A DNA stretch of 64,000 bases from DASVBE01 sp963770375 (GTDB taxonomy: Bacteria; Actinomycetota; Actinomycetes; Streptosporangiales; Streptosporangiaceae): positions 124,001 to 188,000 of the forward strand of contig CAVYPM010000007.1 of the NCBI GenBank assembly GCA_963770375.1. The letters are read 5' to 3'. The position numbers and the translations under genes are program-made. The notes under the pieces were generated by a model. It was not told the origin of the DNA and searched no databases. It saw only the letters and a program-made list of their open reading frames with translations. Each line of letters opens with the position of its first letter. Position 1 is the stretch's first letter. Below, piece after piece: positions 35,969-46,679 of the stretch.

Positions 35969-37292
35969 ATGATAGGTTCCCGGTCCCGTGTTCTTGCGCT
36001 CCTCGCCGCGGCCTCAGCGGCCTCGCTGCTGGCCGCCTGCGGCGGCGGGTCGTCAGGCGGCGGCACTGCCACGTCCTCGAAGGACTTCGGCGTGAACGCG
36101 ACCGGCACGGTGCACTTCTGGGCCCGGCAGGCCACCCAGGGCCCGGCCAAGTACCTGGTCAAGCAGTTCAACGCCACGCACAAGAACCTCAAGGTGGTGC
36201 TGCACCTGACCCCGCCCAACGACGACACCAGCCAGCTGGCCACGGCCATCCGGGCCGGGTCGGTGCCGGACGTGGTCGGGCTGAACGACATCGACGTGCC
36301 GCAGTTCGCCCACCAGAACGCGCTGATGGACATCACCAAGTACGTCAATGCGCTGCCGTTCAAGAGCGCGCTGAGCCCGGGCCACCTCAAGCTGGCCACC
36401 ATCGGCAGCACCTACTACGGCGTGCCCTACCTGGCCGACCTGTCGGTGCTCTGGTACAACAAGGCGCTGTTCAAGAAGGCCGGGCTGGACCCGAACAGCC
36501 CGCCGACCAGCTACGCGGAGATCGTGTCCGACGCGCAGGAAGATCAGCAAGCTGGGCCACGGCATCTACGGGTTCTCGTTCGCCGGCAACTGCCAGGGCT
36601 GCCTGGGCTTCACGATGCTGCCGAGCATGTGGGCGGCAGGCCAGCACATGCTCAACGGCCCACTCGGCCAGCAGACCGCCAACGTGGCCAACAACGCCCC
36701 GCTGAAGACCATGCTGGCGGCCTACCACACGATGTGGGCCGAGCACCTGACCCCGGCCGCGGACCAGACCCAGAACGGGCTGACCTGGGGCCAGGACTTC
36801 GAGCAGGGCAAGGTCGGCATCCTGCCCGGCGCCTACGGGTTCTCCGCCGCGATGACCTCCAACCAGCAGAGGAAGGACCTGACCGACGCGCCGCTGCCCG
36901 CGGTGGACGGCGGCAGCTACTCGACCTTCGACGGCGGCGACGACTTCGTGATCCCGGCGGGCGCGCCCAACGCCTCCGGCGCGTGGGAGTTCATCCAGTA
37001 CGCGCTGCAGCAGAAGCAGCAGTTCGAGTTCCCGGCCCTGGGCGAGACCCCGATCCGCACTGACATCCTGACCCCCGCGTTCACCGAGAAGTACCCCTAC
37101 GACGCGGTGGCCGTGAAGGCGCTGGGGAAGGGCTCGGTCGAGTACACGCTGGCCTACGACGCGGTCTACAACGAGCCGGGCTCCCCCTGGTTCAAGATGT
37201 TCGAGGAAGCCGTGTACAACGGGAACGTGGACAACGCGATCTCGCAGGGCCAGCCGGACATCCAGACCACGCTGTCCAGCGTGAAGGGCTGA
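35969..37292 (+). CDS. ABC transporter sugar-binding lipoprotein (frameshifted in this sequence)
   Basis: Extracellular solute-binding protein family 1, about 440 residues. ATG 35969 follows AAAAGGTGG; the signal peptide ends at the lipobox LLAACGGG (Cys near residue 23), with a Gly/Ser linker after it. The family motifs VVGLNDIDVPQFA and YYGVPYLADLSVLWYNKALF are present. The frame shifts +1 at GG 36538-36539; dropping one G restores DAQKISKLGHGIYGFSFAG to the end. It probably captures arabino-oligosaccharides for the two permeases downstream. Confidence 0.86.
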
Positions 37293-37296
37293 CGCT

Positions 37297-38235
37297 TTGG
37301 CGCAGACCCAGACCAGGACGCGGCCGCGGCTGCCTGTGCAGCCGCGGCCGCGGGGCCGTAGCCAGGGCCAGCGGGACGCCAGGACCGGGTTTCTCCTGGT
37401 CCTGCCGGCGCTGGCGTTCGTCGCCGTGTTCGCGCTGTACCCGCTGGTCTTCGGGACCTACATCTCGCTCACCAACTGGCCGCTGGTCGGCGCCTACCAC
37501 TTCATCGGGTTCGCCAACTACGTGAGCCTGATCCACAACACGGTGTTCATCCAGTCGATCCTGTTCACGCTGGAGTACACCGCGATCGTCACGCCAGCGA
37601 TCCTCCTGGTCGGCTACGGCCTGGCGATACTCGTGCGGTCCAACCGGCGCGGGGCAACCGTTTTCCGCACGCTGATCTTCCTGCCGTTCATCGTCGGCCT
37701 GGTCACCGAGAGCTACATGGGCGTGGTCGAACTGCAGCCCGACTCGGGCTCGATCAACGTCCTGCTGTCCAAGCTCGGCATCGTCAAGGCCAGCACGGCC
37801 TGGCTGGTGCACACCGGGCTGGCGCTGACCGCGATCAGCGTCCTGGTCATCTGGTTCGCGTCCGGGCTGACGATGATGCTGCTGATGGCCGGCATGCAGA
37901 GCATCCCGCGGGACCTGTACGCCGCGGCCAGGGTGGACGGCGCGTCCTGGTGGGACATGGAGCGGTACATCACGCTGCCGCTGCTGCGCCGGTCGATCGT
38001 GCTCAGCCTGATCATCTCGGTGATCGGCTCGTTCCTGGCCTTCAACCAGTTCTTCATCCTCACCGACGGCGGGCCTGGCACCAGCACGTCGACCGTGGTC
38101 ATGTCGATCTACAGCGCCGGGTTCGCCCAGTTCGACATCGGCCTGGCCAGCGCCATGTCCGTGGTGCTGATCATCGTGGTGGGCCTGATCAGCTTCGCCC
38201 AGTTCTACTTCCTGCAGCGGGATGTGACCGACTGA
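37297..38235 (+). CDS. sugar ABC transporter permease, MalF/UgpA type
   Basis: A 312-residue inner-membrane permease with six helices. The EAA loop reads YAAARVDGASWWDMERYITLP near residue 210, contacting the ATPase. The TTG start at 37297 is 4 bases after the stop of the binding-protein gene; its Arg-rich leader is typical. The stop overlaps the next ATG (TGATG). No ATPase gene follows, so a shared MsiK-type ATPase elsewhere is implied. Confidence 0.9.
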   Translation: MAQTQTRTRPRLPVQPRPRGRSQGQRDARTGFLLVLPALAFVAVFALYPLVFGTYISLTNWPLVGAYHFIGFANYVSLIHNTVFIQSILFTLEYTAIVTPAILLVGYGLAILVRSNRRGATVFRTLIFLPFIVGLVTESYMGVVELQPDSGSINVLLSKLGIVKASTAWLVHTGLALTAISVLVIWFASGLTMMLLMAGMQSIPRDLYAAARVDGASWWDMERYITLPLLRRSIVLSLIISVIGSFLAFNQFFILTDGGPGTSTSTVVMSIYSAGFAQFDIGLASAMSVVLIIVVGLISFAQFYFLQRDVTD

Positions 38236-39110
38236 TGGCCGTAGCCGCCGCCCGTAAGCGCCAGCGCAGAAAAAACTACAACGAGTCACCGCTGTGGCTC
38301 TACCTGCTCGTGGGCTCGCTGGTCAGCGCGGTCTTCGTGGTCCCGCTGATGTGGGAGATCTTCCGCTCCTTCCAGCCCGCCGCGGCGATCAGCAACCCGC
38401 CGTCCGCGGCCACCTTCGGGCACCTCACGCTGGAGAACTACCGGGCCCTGCTGACCGGCCAGGACGACATCCTCCGCAACGTGGTGAACAGCATCATCGT
38501 GGCCGTGCTGACCTCGGTGCTGACCGCGATCGTGGCCACCCTGGCCGGGTACGGGTTCGGCCGGTTCCGGTTCCGGTTCTCGGGCTTCGCCTTCGGGCTG
38601 ATCCTGCTCGCGCTGATGATCCCGTTCCAGGCCGTGCTCACCCCGCTGTTCCTGGAACTGCACAGCCTGCACCTGCTGAACAGCCTGCTCGGCCTGGCGC
38701 TCTTCTACACCGCGTTCAACCTGCCGTTCGGCACGTACGTGATGCGCAACAGCTTCCTCGCGGTGCCGAAGGAGATCATCAACGCGGCCCGGGTGGACGG
38801 CGCCGGGCCGATGCGCGCGCTGGTCTCGGTGCTCCGGCCGCTGGTGCTGCCCGGGGTGGCCACCACCGCGCTGTACGCGTTCCTGTTCTCCTGGACCGAG
38901 TTCCTCGGCGCGCTCACGCTGATGACCAACGACGGCCTGTTCACCCTGCCGGTCGCGCTGAGCAACGTGGAGACCGGCACCTACGGCGCGGTCAACTACG
39001 GCCTGCTGATCGCCGGCGCGGTGATCTCGATGGTGCCGTGCATCGTGGTGTACGTCAGCCTGCAGCGCTACTACGTCCGCGGCCTGGTCTCCGGCGCCCT
39101 GAAGGGCTAG
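38235..39110 (+). CDS. sugar ABC transporter permease, MalG/UgpE type
   Basis: A 291-residue partner permease, six helices, with the EAA motif INAARVDGAGPMRALVSVLR near residue 190. It begins on the TGATG overlap with the MalF-type gene. It completes the GH127-binding protein-permease-permease operon. The last codons GALKG* are followed by a 160-base spacer with direct repeats of GCTGGCGC-type sequence and no obvious hairpin. Confidence 0.9.
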   Translation: MAVAAARKRQRRKNYNESPLWLYLLVGSLVSAVFVVPLMWEIFRSFQPAAAISNPPSAATFGHLTLENYRALLTGQDDILRNVVNSIIVAVLTSVLTAIVATLAGYGFGRFRFRFSGFAFGLILLALMIPFQAVLTPLFLELHSLHLLNSLLGLALFYTAFNLPFGTYVMRNSFLAVPKEIINAARVDGAGPMRALVSVLRPLVLPGVATTALYAFLFSWTEFLGALTLMTNDGLFTLPVALSNVETGTYGAVNYGLLIAGAVISMVPCIVVYVSLQRYYVRGLVSGALKG

Positions 39111-39273
39111 CGCCGAAGGGCTGGCGCGGTAAGGCCAGTACGGGCCGCGGGAAGGCCGCGGGGCGGAAAAGCGTTGGGAAACGCGGGGTCCCAGGCGTCA
39201 TCCTTGACGCTGGATTTCCCTGCGCCCGCCGAGCGCCTTCCCGCCCCGCTGCCTGACTGCCCTGGAGCCTGCC

Positions 39274-42200
39274 GTGACCACGCTGCCCGCCGGACTGCGC
39301 GAGCAGATCGGCGGCCTCATGCTGGCCGACCGGCGGCGGCTGGGCCGGCAGGCCGACCAGGCGGAGAGCCTGCCGGACGACGGCCAGCGCCAGCGAGCCG
39401 TATCCCGGATAAAAGAGCGGGTCGGCGCGGCGGAGGCCAGGATCGCGGCCCGCCGGTCGGCGGTACCCGAGCTCAGCTACCCCGCTGAGCTGCCGGTCAG
39501 CCAGCGGCGCGCGGAGATCGCGGCGGCCATCGCCGGGCACCAGGTCGTGATCGTGGCCGGCGAGACCGGGTCGGGGAAAACCACGCAGCTGCCCAAGATC
39601 TGCCTGGAGCTCGGCCGGGGCGTGGCCGGGCAGATCGGGCACACCCAGCCGCGCCGGATCGCGGCCCGCAGCGTGGCCCAGCGGATCGCCGACGAGCTGG
39701 GCACCGGGCTCGGCGCGGCGGTCGGCTACAAAGTCAGGTTCACCGATACGTCCAGCGAGAACACCCTGGTCAAGCTGATGACCGACGGGATCCTGCTGAC
39801 CGAGCTGCACCGGGACCGTGACCTGCTGCGGTACGACACGCTGATCATCGACGAGGCGCACGAGCGCAGCCTGAACATCGACTTCCTGCTCGGCTACGTC
39901 AAGCGGCTGCTCCCCCGCCGCCCGGACCTCAAGGTCATCATCACGTCGGCGACCATCGACCCAGAGCGGTTCGCCGCTCACTTCGGCGGGGCGCCGGTGA
40001 TCGAGGTTTCCGGCCGTACCTATCCCGTCGAGGTCCGCTACCGGCCGCTGGCCGACCCGGAGGATCCCGATGCCGAGCCGCGTGATCAGGTCCAGGGGAT
40101 CATTGACGCGGTTGGCGAACTGCGGGCCACGGGGACCGGCGACATCCTGGTCTTCCTCAGCGGCGAGCGGGAGATCAGGGACACTGCTGACGCGCTGACG
40201 GGCGCTGACGCCGCGGCGGCCGCGGCCGGGCTCGAGGTGCTGCCGCTGTACGGCCGGCTGTCCGCGGCCGAGCAGCACCGGGTGTTCGAGCCGCACGCCA
40301 GCCGGCGGGTGGTGCTGGCCACGAACGTGGCCGAGACCTCGCTGACCGTTCCGGGGATCGAGTTCGTGATCGACCCGGGGACGGCGCGGATCTCGCGGTA
40401 CAGCCAGCGGACGAAGGTGCAGCGCCTGCCGATCGAGCCGGTCTCGCAGGCCTCGGCGAACCAGCGGGCCGGGCGCTGCGGCCGGACCTCGGACGGGATC
40501 TGCATCCGGCTGTACAGCGAGGCCGACTACGCGTCCCGGCCGGAGTTCACCGAGCCGGAGATCCTGCGCACCAGCCTGGCCGCGGTGATCCTGCGCATGG
40601 CCGACCTGGGCCTGGGTGAGGTGGCGGACTTCCCGTTCCTCGACCCGCCGGACCCGCGGCAGGTCACCGACGGTGTCCGGCTGCTGGAGGAGCTGGGCGC
40701 GGTCGCGCCCGGCGGAAACGGGCGGAGCGGACGGGGCGGCCGTGACGGCGGGGCAGCCGCGACGGCGGGGACGGCCGCGACGGCGGCGGGCCGCGGACCC
40801 GGCTGACCGCGATCGGCCGGCAGCTGGCCCGGCTGCCGGTGGACCCGCGGCTGGCCCGGATGATCATCGAGGCGGCCCGCCGGAACTGCGCCCGCGAGGT
40901 GCTGATCGTCGCGGCCGTGCTGGCGATCCAGGACCCGAGGGAACGGCCGGCCGACGCCCGGGAGGCGGCCGACGCGAGCCACGCGCGGTTCGCCGAGCCC
41001 GGGTCCGACTTCCTGGCCCTGGTGACACTGTGGGATTACCTGCGGGACCGGCAGCGGGAGCTTTCTGGCTCCGCCTTCCGGCGGCTGTGCCGCCGCGAGT
41101 ACCTGCACTACCTGCGGGTCCGCGAGTGGCAGGACGTGCACGCCCAGCTCCGGCAGGCGGCCAGGGACCTCGGCGTGCCGGCCGGGCGGATGGACGACGA
41201 CGAGCTTGCGCTGCCGGCCGCGCTGACCGGCCAGGACACCCCGTCTCCCGGCAATCGCGCCACCACCAGCCCCAGCGCTCCCGCCAACCCCAGCAGCCGC
41301 GCTCCGTCAATCCAGTAACCCCCCGGCTCCACCAGCCACACACGCCAGATCGGCACGGCCAAGCGCGGACGAGGCACTGCCGCTCCGGCGCGCGACGGGC
41401 GGTTCCCCGGGGAGCTTGCCGACCGGGTGCACCAGGCGCTGCTGTCCGGGCTGCTGTCGCACATCGGCATGCAGGACACCAGCGCCGCCGCGAAGGAGCC
41501 GCCGGCGCGCGGCCGGCGGCGGCCGCTGACCGAATTCGCAGGCGCCCGCGGGGCCCGGTTCGCGATCTTCCCCGACTCCCCGCTGGCCAGGAAGCCGCCG
41601 GCCTGGGTGATGGCCGCGGAACTGACGGAAACCTCCCGGCTGTGGGCCAGGACCGTGGCCAGGATCGAGCCGGAGTGGGCCGAGGAGCTGGCCGGGCACC
41701 TGATCCGGCGCAGCTACGGCGAGCCTCGCTGGGACTCCGGGCGGACCGCCGCCCTGGTCAGCGAGCGGGTGATGCTGTACGGCCTGCCGATCGTCGCGGC
41801 CCGGCCGGTGCTGCTCAGCCGAATCGACCCGGCCGCCGCCCGGGAGATGTTCATCACTCACGCGCTGGTCGAAGGCGACTGGCAGACCCATCACGAGTTC
41901 TTCGCCAGGAACCAGCAGCTGCTCAGCGACGCCGCGGAACTGGAGCGCAAGGCCCGGCGGCGCGGGCTGGTCGCGGACGACCAGGCCCTGTTCGCCTTCT
42001 ACGACCAGCGGATCCCGGCCAGTGCGACCTCGGCCAGGGACTTCGACAAGTGGTGGAAGCAGGCCCGGCGGGATACCCCTGACCTGCTGACGCTGACCGA
42101 AGCCGACCTGGCGGGCCCGGACGCGGACCAGGTCGACCCGGCCGCCTACCCGGAAAGCTGGGCCGGGCTGCCGGTGTCGTACGAGTTCGAGCCGGGCGCG

Positions 42201-43478
42201 CCGGACGACGGGGTGACCGTGGACATCCCGCTGGCGTCGCTGAACCAGGTGGACGGCGAGGAGTTCGGCTGGCAGGTGCCCGGCCTGCGGGAGGAGCTGA
42301 TTACCGAGCTGATCCGGTCGCTGCCCAAGGCGCTGCGGGTCCGGTTCGTGCCCGCGCCGGAGACCGCCCGCAAGGTGCTGCCCGAGCTGGGCCCGGCGCA
42401 CGGCGACCTGCTGGACGCACTGTCCGCCGCGCTGCGCCGGATGACCGGGGTGACCGTGCCGCGGGACGCCTGGGATCCCGGCAAGCTGCCCGCGCATCTG
42501 CGGGTCTCGTTCCGGGTGACCGACAGCGGCGAGGTGCTGGCGGCCGGCAAGGACCTGGCCGGGGTGCGCCGGCAGGTCGCGCCGCGGCTGCACGCGGTGC
42601 TCGCCGACGCCGCCCGTGACCTCACCAGGACCGGGCTGACCAGCTGGGACTTTGACACGCTGCCGCGGCAGTTCAGCGCCGGGCAGGTGCGCGGCTACCC
42701 GGCGCTGGCCGACGCCGGCGGCACCGTGGACATCGTGCTGTGCGACACACCCGAGCAGGCCGCCGCGTCGATGCTGCGCGGCACCCGGCGGCTGATCCTG
42801 CGCCAGGTGCCGTCCGGGGCCCGGGCGGTGGCGCTCCGGCTGCCGGCCAGCGCCAAGCTGGCCATGGGCCGCCAGCCCTACCCGTCGGTGCCCGCGCTGC
42901 TTGACGACTGCGCGGCCGCCGCCGCTGACCAGATCATCGCCGCGGCCGGCGGTCCGGCCTGGGACCGGGCCGGGTTCGAGGCGCTGCTGGCGGAGGCCAG
43001 GGCCAGGCTGGCCGCGGTCACCGCCGACGTGGTCTCCGCGGTGGCCCGGGTGCTGGCCGCGGCGCACGAGGTGGAGAGCGGGCTGGCCGGGGTGACCAGC
43101 CCGGTGCTCGCCGCGGCCGCCGCCGACCTGCGCGAGCAGCTGGCCGGGCTGATCTTCGCCGGCTTCGTCAGCGAGACCGGCGCGGCCCGGCTCGCCGACC
43201 TGACCCGCTACCTGCAGGCGATGCGCCGGCGGCTGGACAAGATGGCCGACAGCCCGGGCCGGGACGCCGGGCTGATGGCGACCGTGCACGAGGTCACCGG
43301 CGAGTACGAGGACACGCTGGCCGCGCTGAGCCCGGGCCGGCGGGCCAGTGAGCAGGCCCGCGCGGTGCGCTGGATGATCGAGGAGCTGCGGGTCAGCCTG
43401 TTCGCGCAGGCGCTCGGCACCCGCGGCCCCATCTCGGAGAAGCGCATCCGCCGGGCCCTGGAGGACCTGGCCGGCTGA
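39274..43478 (+). CDS. hrpA: ATP-dependent RNA helicase HrpA (disrupted in this sequence)
   Basis: DEAH-box helicase, about 1400 codons, matching the long HrpA family (about 1300). N-terminal RecA domains: GETGSGKTTQLPK (Walker A), IIDEAHERSLN (DEAH), TSATI, ATNVAETSLTVPGI and QRAGRCGRTSDG (motif VI). These are followed by the ratchet/OB region (RLPVDPRLARMIIEAAR, DRVHQALLSGLLSHIG) and the HrpA-specific C-terminal domain. A frame change occurs between about 40706 and 40800 in a Gly/Ala stretch, and an in-frame TAA stands at 41316 in a Pro/Ser-rich linker before the OB part. Both breaks are in low-complexity linker, so error or interruption are both possible. Confidence 0.85.
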
Positions 43479-43589
43479 CCCGGGCAACCCTGCAGCCCGT
43501 CCGTGCGTAAGGAATTTGTATCTGGCAGTGATCGTCAGGCTCCGCCAGAATGGAATCGCATTCGCTCGCGGGGGTATAGGGGATCGCGG
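43479..43589. other. spacer before the sigma-factor gene
   Basis: A longer in-frame start (GTG 43503) exists for the next gene, but its leader has no protein character. AGGGGAT just before 43590 could serve as ribosome-binding site. TATAGG at about 43575 is the only -10-like element. Confidence 0.4.
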
Positions 43590-44129
43590 ATGTCAGCAAC
43601 CGGGACGACGCAGGACGCGGAACGGGGTGCAGCGGCCGTGGAAGACGGTCAGGGACGGCGACGGGGTGGCCGCCGGTCCGCCGTGCGATCCCCCGACCAG
43701 GCCCTGACCGTGCTCTACGAGGCGCACTACCGTCCGCTGACCCAGCTGGCCACGCTGCTGGCGGCCGGTGACCCGGCGGCCGAGGAGATCGTCCAGGACG
43801 CATTCGTGGCCATGTACGCCGGCTGGCCCGAGCTGCACGACGACGATCAGGCCGTGCTCTACCTGCTCCGCATGATCGTCCGCCGCTGCCGCTCCCGTCA
43901 GGGCGACCCGGGCATGCTGGCCGGGGCGCAGTCCTGCCTGATCCGGGCGCTGCACGCACTACCGCCTGCGCAGCGCGAGGCGGTGCTGCTCAACTGCGTC
44001 GCGAACCTGCCGGTGACCCGGGTGGCCGAGGTGATGGGAATCACCGGCCGGGCCGCGCGCGGGCACCTGGCCTCGGGCCTGCGGTCGCTGGAGGGGGCCG
44101 AGCCGGAACTGCCTGGCCTGCCTGGCTGA
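43590..44129 (+). CDS. SigE-family ECF-type RNA polymerase sigma factor
   Basis: A 179-residue sigma factor. Region 2: LTVLYEAHYRPLTQLATLLA, AAEEIVQDAFVAMYAGW and YLLRMIVRRCRSR. Region 4: LHALPPAQREAVLLNCVANL then VAEVMGITGRAARGHLASGL. This is the short SigE-family (sigma-24-like) pattern of actinomycetes. No anti-sigma gene is adjacent on either side, so the regulation is unknown. It is convergent with, and only 10 bases from, the LLM operon. Confidence 0.85.
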   Translation: MSATGTTQDAERGAAAVEDGQGRRRGGRRSAVRSPDQALTVLYEAHYRPLTQLATLLAAGDPAAEEIVQDAFVAMYAGWPELHDDDQAVLYLLRMIVRRCRSRQGDPGMLAGAQSCLIRALHALPPAQREAVLLNCVANLPVTRVAEVMGITGRAARGHLASGLRSLEGAEPELPGLPG

Positions 44130-44139
44130 GTCACCCCGG

Positions 44140-45270
44140 CTAGCGGCGGGCCCACTCCTGCGCGAGCAGCCGGTAGGAGCGCACCCGGTCGGCGTGCTGG
44201 TGCGTGATCGTGGTCACCAGCAGCTCGTCCGCGCCGGTCGCCTCGCGCAGCTGCTCCAGCTGCGCGCACACCTGTCCGGGATCGCCGACGAACCTCGTGT
44301 CCAGCCGGTCCGCCACCAGCGCCTGATCCGCCTCGGTCCACGGCATCGCCCTGGCCTCCGCCGGGGTGGGGTACTCAATCGCGCCGCGGGCGGACCGGAT
44401 GCTGGCCACCCACGGGCCGAAGCCGGCCGCCAGCTCCCTGGCCTCGGCCCCGGATGGCGCCACCACCACGTCGGCGGACACGCACAGGTAGGGCCGGGCC
44501 AGCTCGGCCGACGGGCGGAACGCGGCCCGGTAGCCGTCCGCGGCCTCCAGCACGGTCCCCGGGGCCACGTGGTAGTTCGCCGCGAACCGCAGCCCGTTGT
44601 CCCCGGCCACCTGGGCGCTCTCCCCGCCGCTGCTGCCGGTGATCCACACCTGGACGTCGGCGTGCTCGCCGGGCACCGCCCGGGCCTCGAGCCCGTCGGG
44701 CGACCGGTAGCAGCCGCGCAGCAGCGCCAGGATGTCGCCGACCTGTTCGGTGTAGCCCACCGGGGTGGCCCCCGGCAGCTGGAGCATGGCCCGCTGGAGC
44801 CGGAAGCGCGGGGTACGGACCAGCTCGGCCATGGAGAACCGGGGCGGGATCAGCAGCCCGTTCGGCGCCCGGCCGTTGACCACCGGGGTGGCGTCCGGCA
44901 CCGGCTGGTCCGGCCCGGTGCCCTTGGGTTTCCCGCCGGACCGGCCCAGGCCCAGGTCGACCCGGCCCGGGTGCAGCGCGTCGATCAGGCCGAACTCCTC
45001 CACCACGGCCAGCGCGGTGCGGTGGCCGACCTGGACCGCGCCGGACCCGATCCGGATCGCCGAGGTCGCCGCCGCGGTCAGCGCCAGCACCACCGCCGGG
45101 GAGGTGCCGGCCACCCCGGGGTTCAGGTGGTGCTCGGCGAACCAGTACCGCGCGTAGCCGAGCCGCTCCGCGTGCCGGGCCAGGTCGATGCTGTTACGCA
45201 GGGCCTGGGCCGCGGTCGAGCCCGAGCTGATCGGCACCAGGTCGAGCACGCCGAGCGGGGTGGTGGCCAT
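44140..45270 (-). CDS. LLM class flavin-dependent oxidoreductase, MsnO8-like
   Basis: A 376-residue bacterial-luciferase-fold enzyme. LDLVPISSGSTAAQALRNSI and YARYWFAEHHLNPGVAG are the N-terminal barrel signature; RVDLGLGRSGG and VWITGSSGGESAQVAGDNGL bind the flavin. ATG 45270 is 10 bases after the stop of the upstream gene, in a three-gene same-strand set. Likely an FMN or F420 monooxygenase/oxidoreductase; the substrate should be shared with the two genes upstream. Confidence 0.87.
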   Translation of the reverse strand: MATTPLGVLDLVPISSGSTAAQALRNSIDLARHAERLGYARYWFAEHHLNPGVAGTSPAVVLALTAAATSAIRIGSGAVQVGHRTALAVVEEFGLIDALHPGRVDLGLGRSGGKPKGTGPDQPVPDATPVVNGRAPNGLLIPPRFSMAELVRTPRFRLQRAMLQLPGATPVGYTEQVGDILALLRGCYRSPDGLEARAVPGEHADVQVWITGSSGGESAQVAGDNGLRFAANYHVAPGTVLEAADGYRAAFRPSAELARPYLCVSADVVVAPSGAEARELAAGFGPWVASIRSARGAIEYPTPAEARAMPWTEADQALVADRLDTRFVGDPGQVCAQLEQLREATGADELLVTTITHQHADRVRSYRLLAQEWARR

Positions 45271-45280
45271 GCGCGGCTCC

Positions 45281-46657
45281 TTACCGGGGGGCGGTGACCG
45301 GGCGGTCCGGGCTGGGCAGCGGCGCCAGGCCGAGATGCTCGCGCAGCGTGCTGCCCTCGTACTCGGTCCGGAACACACCGCGTTCCTGCAGCAGCGGGAC
45401 GACCGTGCCGGCGAACTCGTCCAGGCCGCCGGGCGTGATGTGCGGCACCAGGATGAACCCGTCGCTGACGTCGGACTGCACCCAGTCGTTCAGGGTGGCG
45501 GCGATGGTGGCGGGCGAGCCGGTGAACGACGGCCGGCTGGTCACCTCGATGATCAGCTCGCGCAGCGACAGTTTCTCTGCTTCGGCCCTGGCCCGCCACT
45601 GGGCCGCGGTGGCCATCGGGTCGGTGTAGGCCCGCACGCTGGCCCGGCCCGGCGCGATGGTGTCCTGGCTGACGTCCGGGTCGACGTCCGGCAGCGGCCC
45701 GTCCGGGTCGTAAGCGGACAGGTCGCGGTTCCACAGCTGCTCGGCGAACCGGATCGCGGTCTGCCCGCTGACCTGCTGCCGCCGGACCTCGCGGGACAGT
45801 TCCTGCGCCTCGGCGTCGGTGCCGGCCAGGATGAACGTGGCCGCGGGCAGGATCAGCAGCTGGTCCGGGGCCCGGCCGTAGGCGGGCAGCCGCCGTTTCA
45901 CGTCGGCGTAGAACGCCTGGCCCGCCTCCTTCGTGCCGTGCCGGGTGAAGATCGCGTCGGCGGCCTCGGCGGCGAACTCGCGGCCCTCGTCCGAGTCGCC
46001 GGCCTGGAAGATCACCGGCCTGCCCTGCGGGCTGCGCGGCACGTTGAACTGGCCCCAGATGTCGAAGAACCGGTCGGTCCGGGCGAACCGGCCCGCCTCG
46101 GTCCGGTTCAGGAACACCCCGGCGCCGGGGCCGTCCGCGAGGTCGCCGTCCTGCCAGGAGTCCAGCAGCCCGAGCGTGGCGGCCAGGAACGCCCTGGCCC
46201 GGGCGTACCGGTCCGAGACGGCCAGGTAGCCGCCCCGGCGGAAGTTCTCCCCGGTGAACGCGTCCCACGAGGTGACCACGTTCCACGCGGCCCGCCCCGC
46301 GGACAGGTGGTCCAGGGTGGCGAACTGCCGGGCCACCTCGTACGGCTCGTTGAAGGTGGAGCTGATCGTGCCGGCCAGCCCGAGCCGGTCGGTGACCGCG
46401 GCCAGTGCGGCCAGCACGGTGAACGTGTCCGGCCGGCCGACCACGTCCAGGTCGTAGATCTGCCCGTTCTGCTCGCGCAGCCGCAGTCCCTCGGCCAGGA
46501 ACAGGAAGTCGAACTTGGCCCGCTCCGCGGTCCGGGCGAAGTGCTCGAACGAGCTGAACTCGATGTGGCTGCCGGACCGCGGGTCGCTCCACACCGTGGT
46601 GTTGTTCACCCCGGGGAAGTGCGCGGCCAGGTGGATCTGCTTGACCGGCTTGGTCAC
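45281..46657 (-). CDS. NtaA/SnaA/DszA-family FMN-dependent monooxygenase
   Basis: A 458-residue luciferase-like monooxygenase. The start KQIHLAAHFPGVNNTTVWSD and the segments GRAAWNVVTSWDAFTGENF and GRPVIFQAGDSDEGREFAA are diagnostic of the NtaA/SnaA/DszA branch, which hydroxylates nitrilotriacetate, pristinamycin precursors or dibenzothiophene sulfone. GTG 46657 follows GGAAGGA. It is the middle gene of the LLM trio; no flavin reductase gene is adjacent. Organosulfur or amino-polycarboxylate catabolism are possible roles. Confidence 0.9.
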   Translation of the reverse strand: MTKPVKQIHLAAHFPGVNNTTVWSDPRSGSHIEFSSFEHFARTAERAKFDFLFLAEGLRLREQNGQIYDLDVVGRPDTFTVLAALAAVTDRLGLAGTISSTFNEPYEVARQFATLDHLSAGRAAWNVVTSWDAFTGENFRRGGYLAVSDRYARARAFLAATLGLLDSWQDGDLADGPGAGVFLNRTEAGRFARTDRFFDIWGQFNVPRSPQGRPVIFQAGDSDEGREFAAEAADAIFTRHGTKEAGQAFYADVKRRLPAYGRAPDQLLILPAATFILAGTDAEAQELSREVRRQQVSGQTAIRFAEQLWNRDLSAYDPDGPLPDVDPDVSQDTIAPGRASVRAYTDPMATAAQWRARAEAEKLSLRELIIEVTSRPSFTGSPATIAATLNDWVQSDVSDGFILVPHITPGGLDEFAGTVVPLLQERGVFRTEYEGSTLREHLGLAPLPSPDRPVTAPR

Positions 46658-46679
46658 GGGGGCGTCCTTCCGGCTCGGC

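Noticed and set aside
41307..43487. 726-codon frame antisense to hrpA
   Set aside because: It has no recognisable domain, and the plus strand carries the conserved HrpA C-terminal region.
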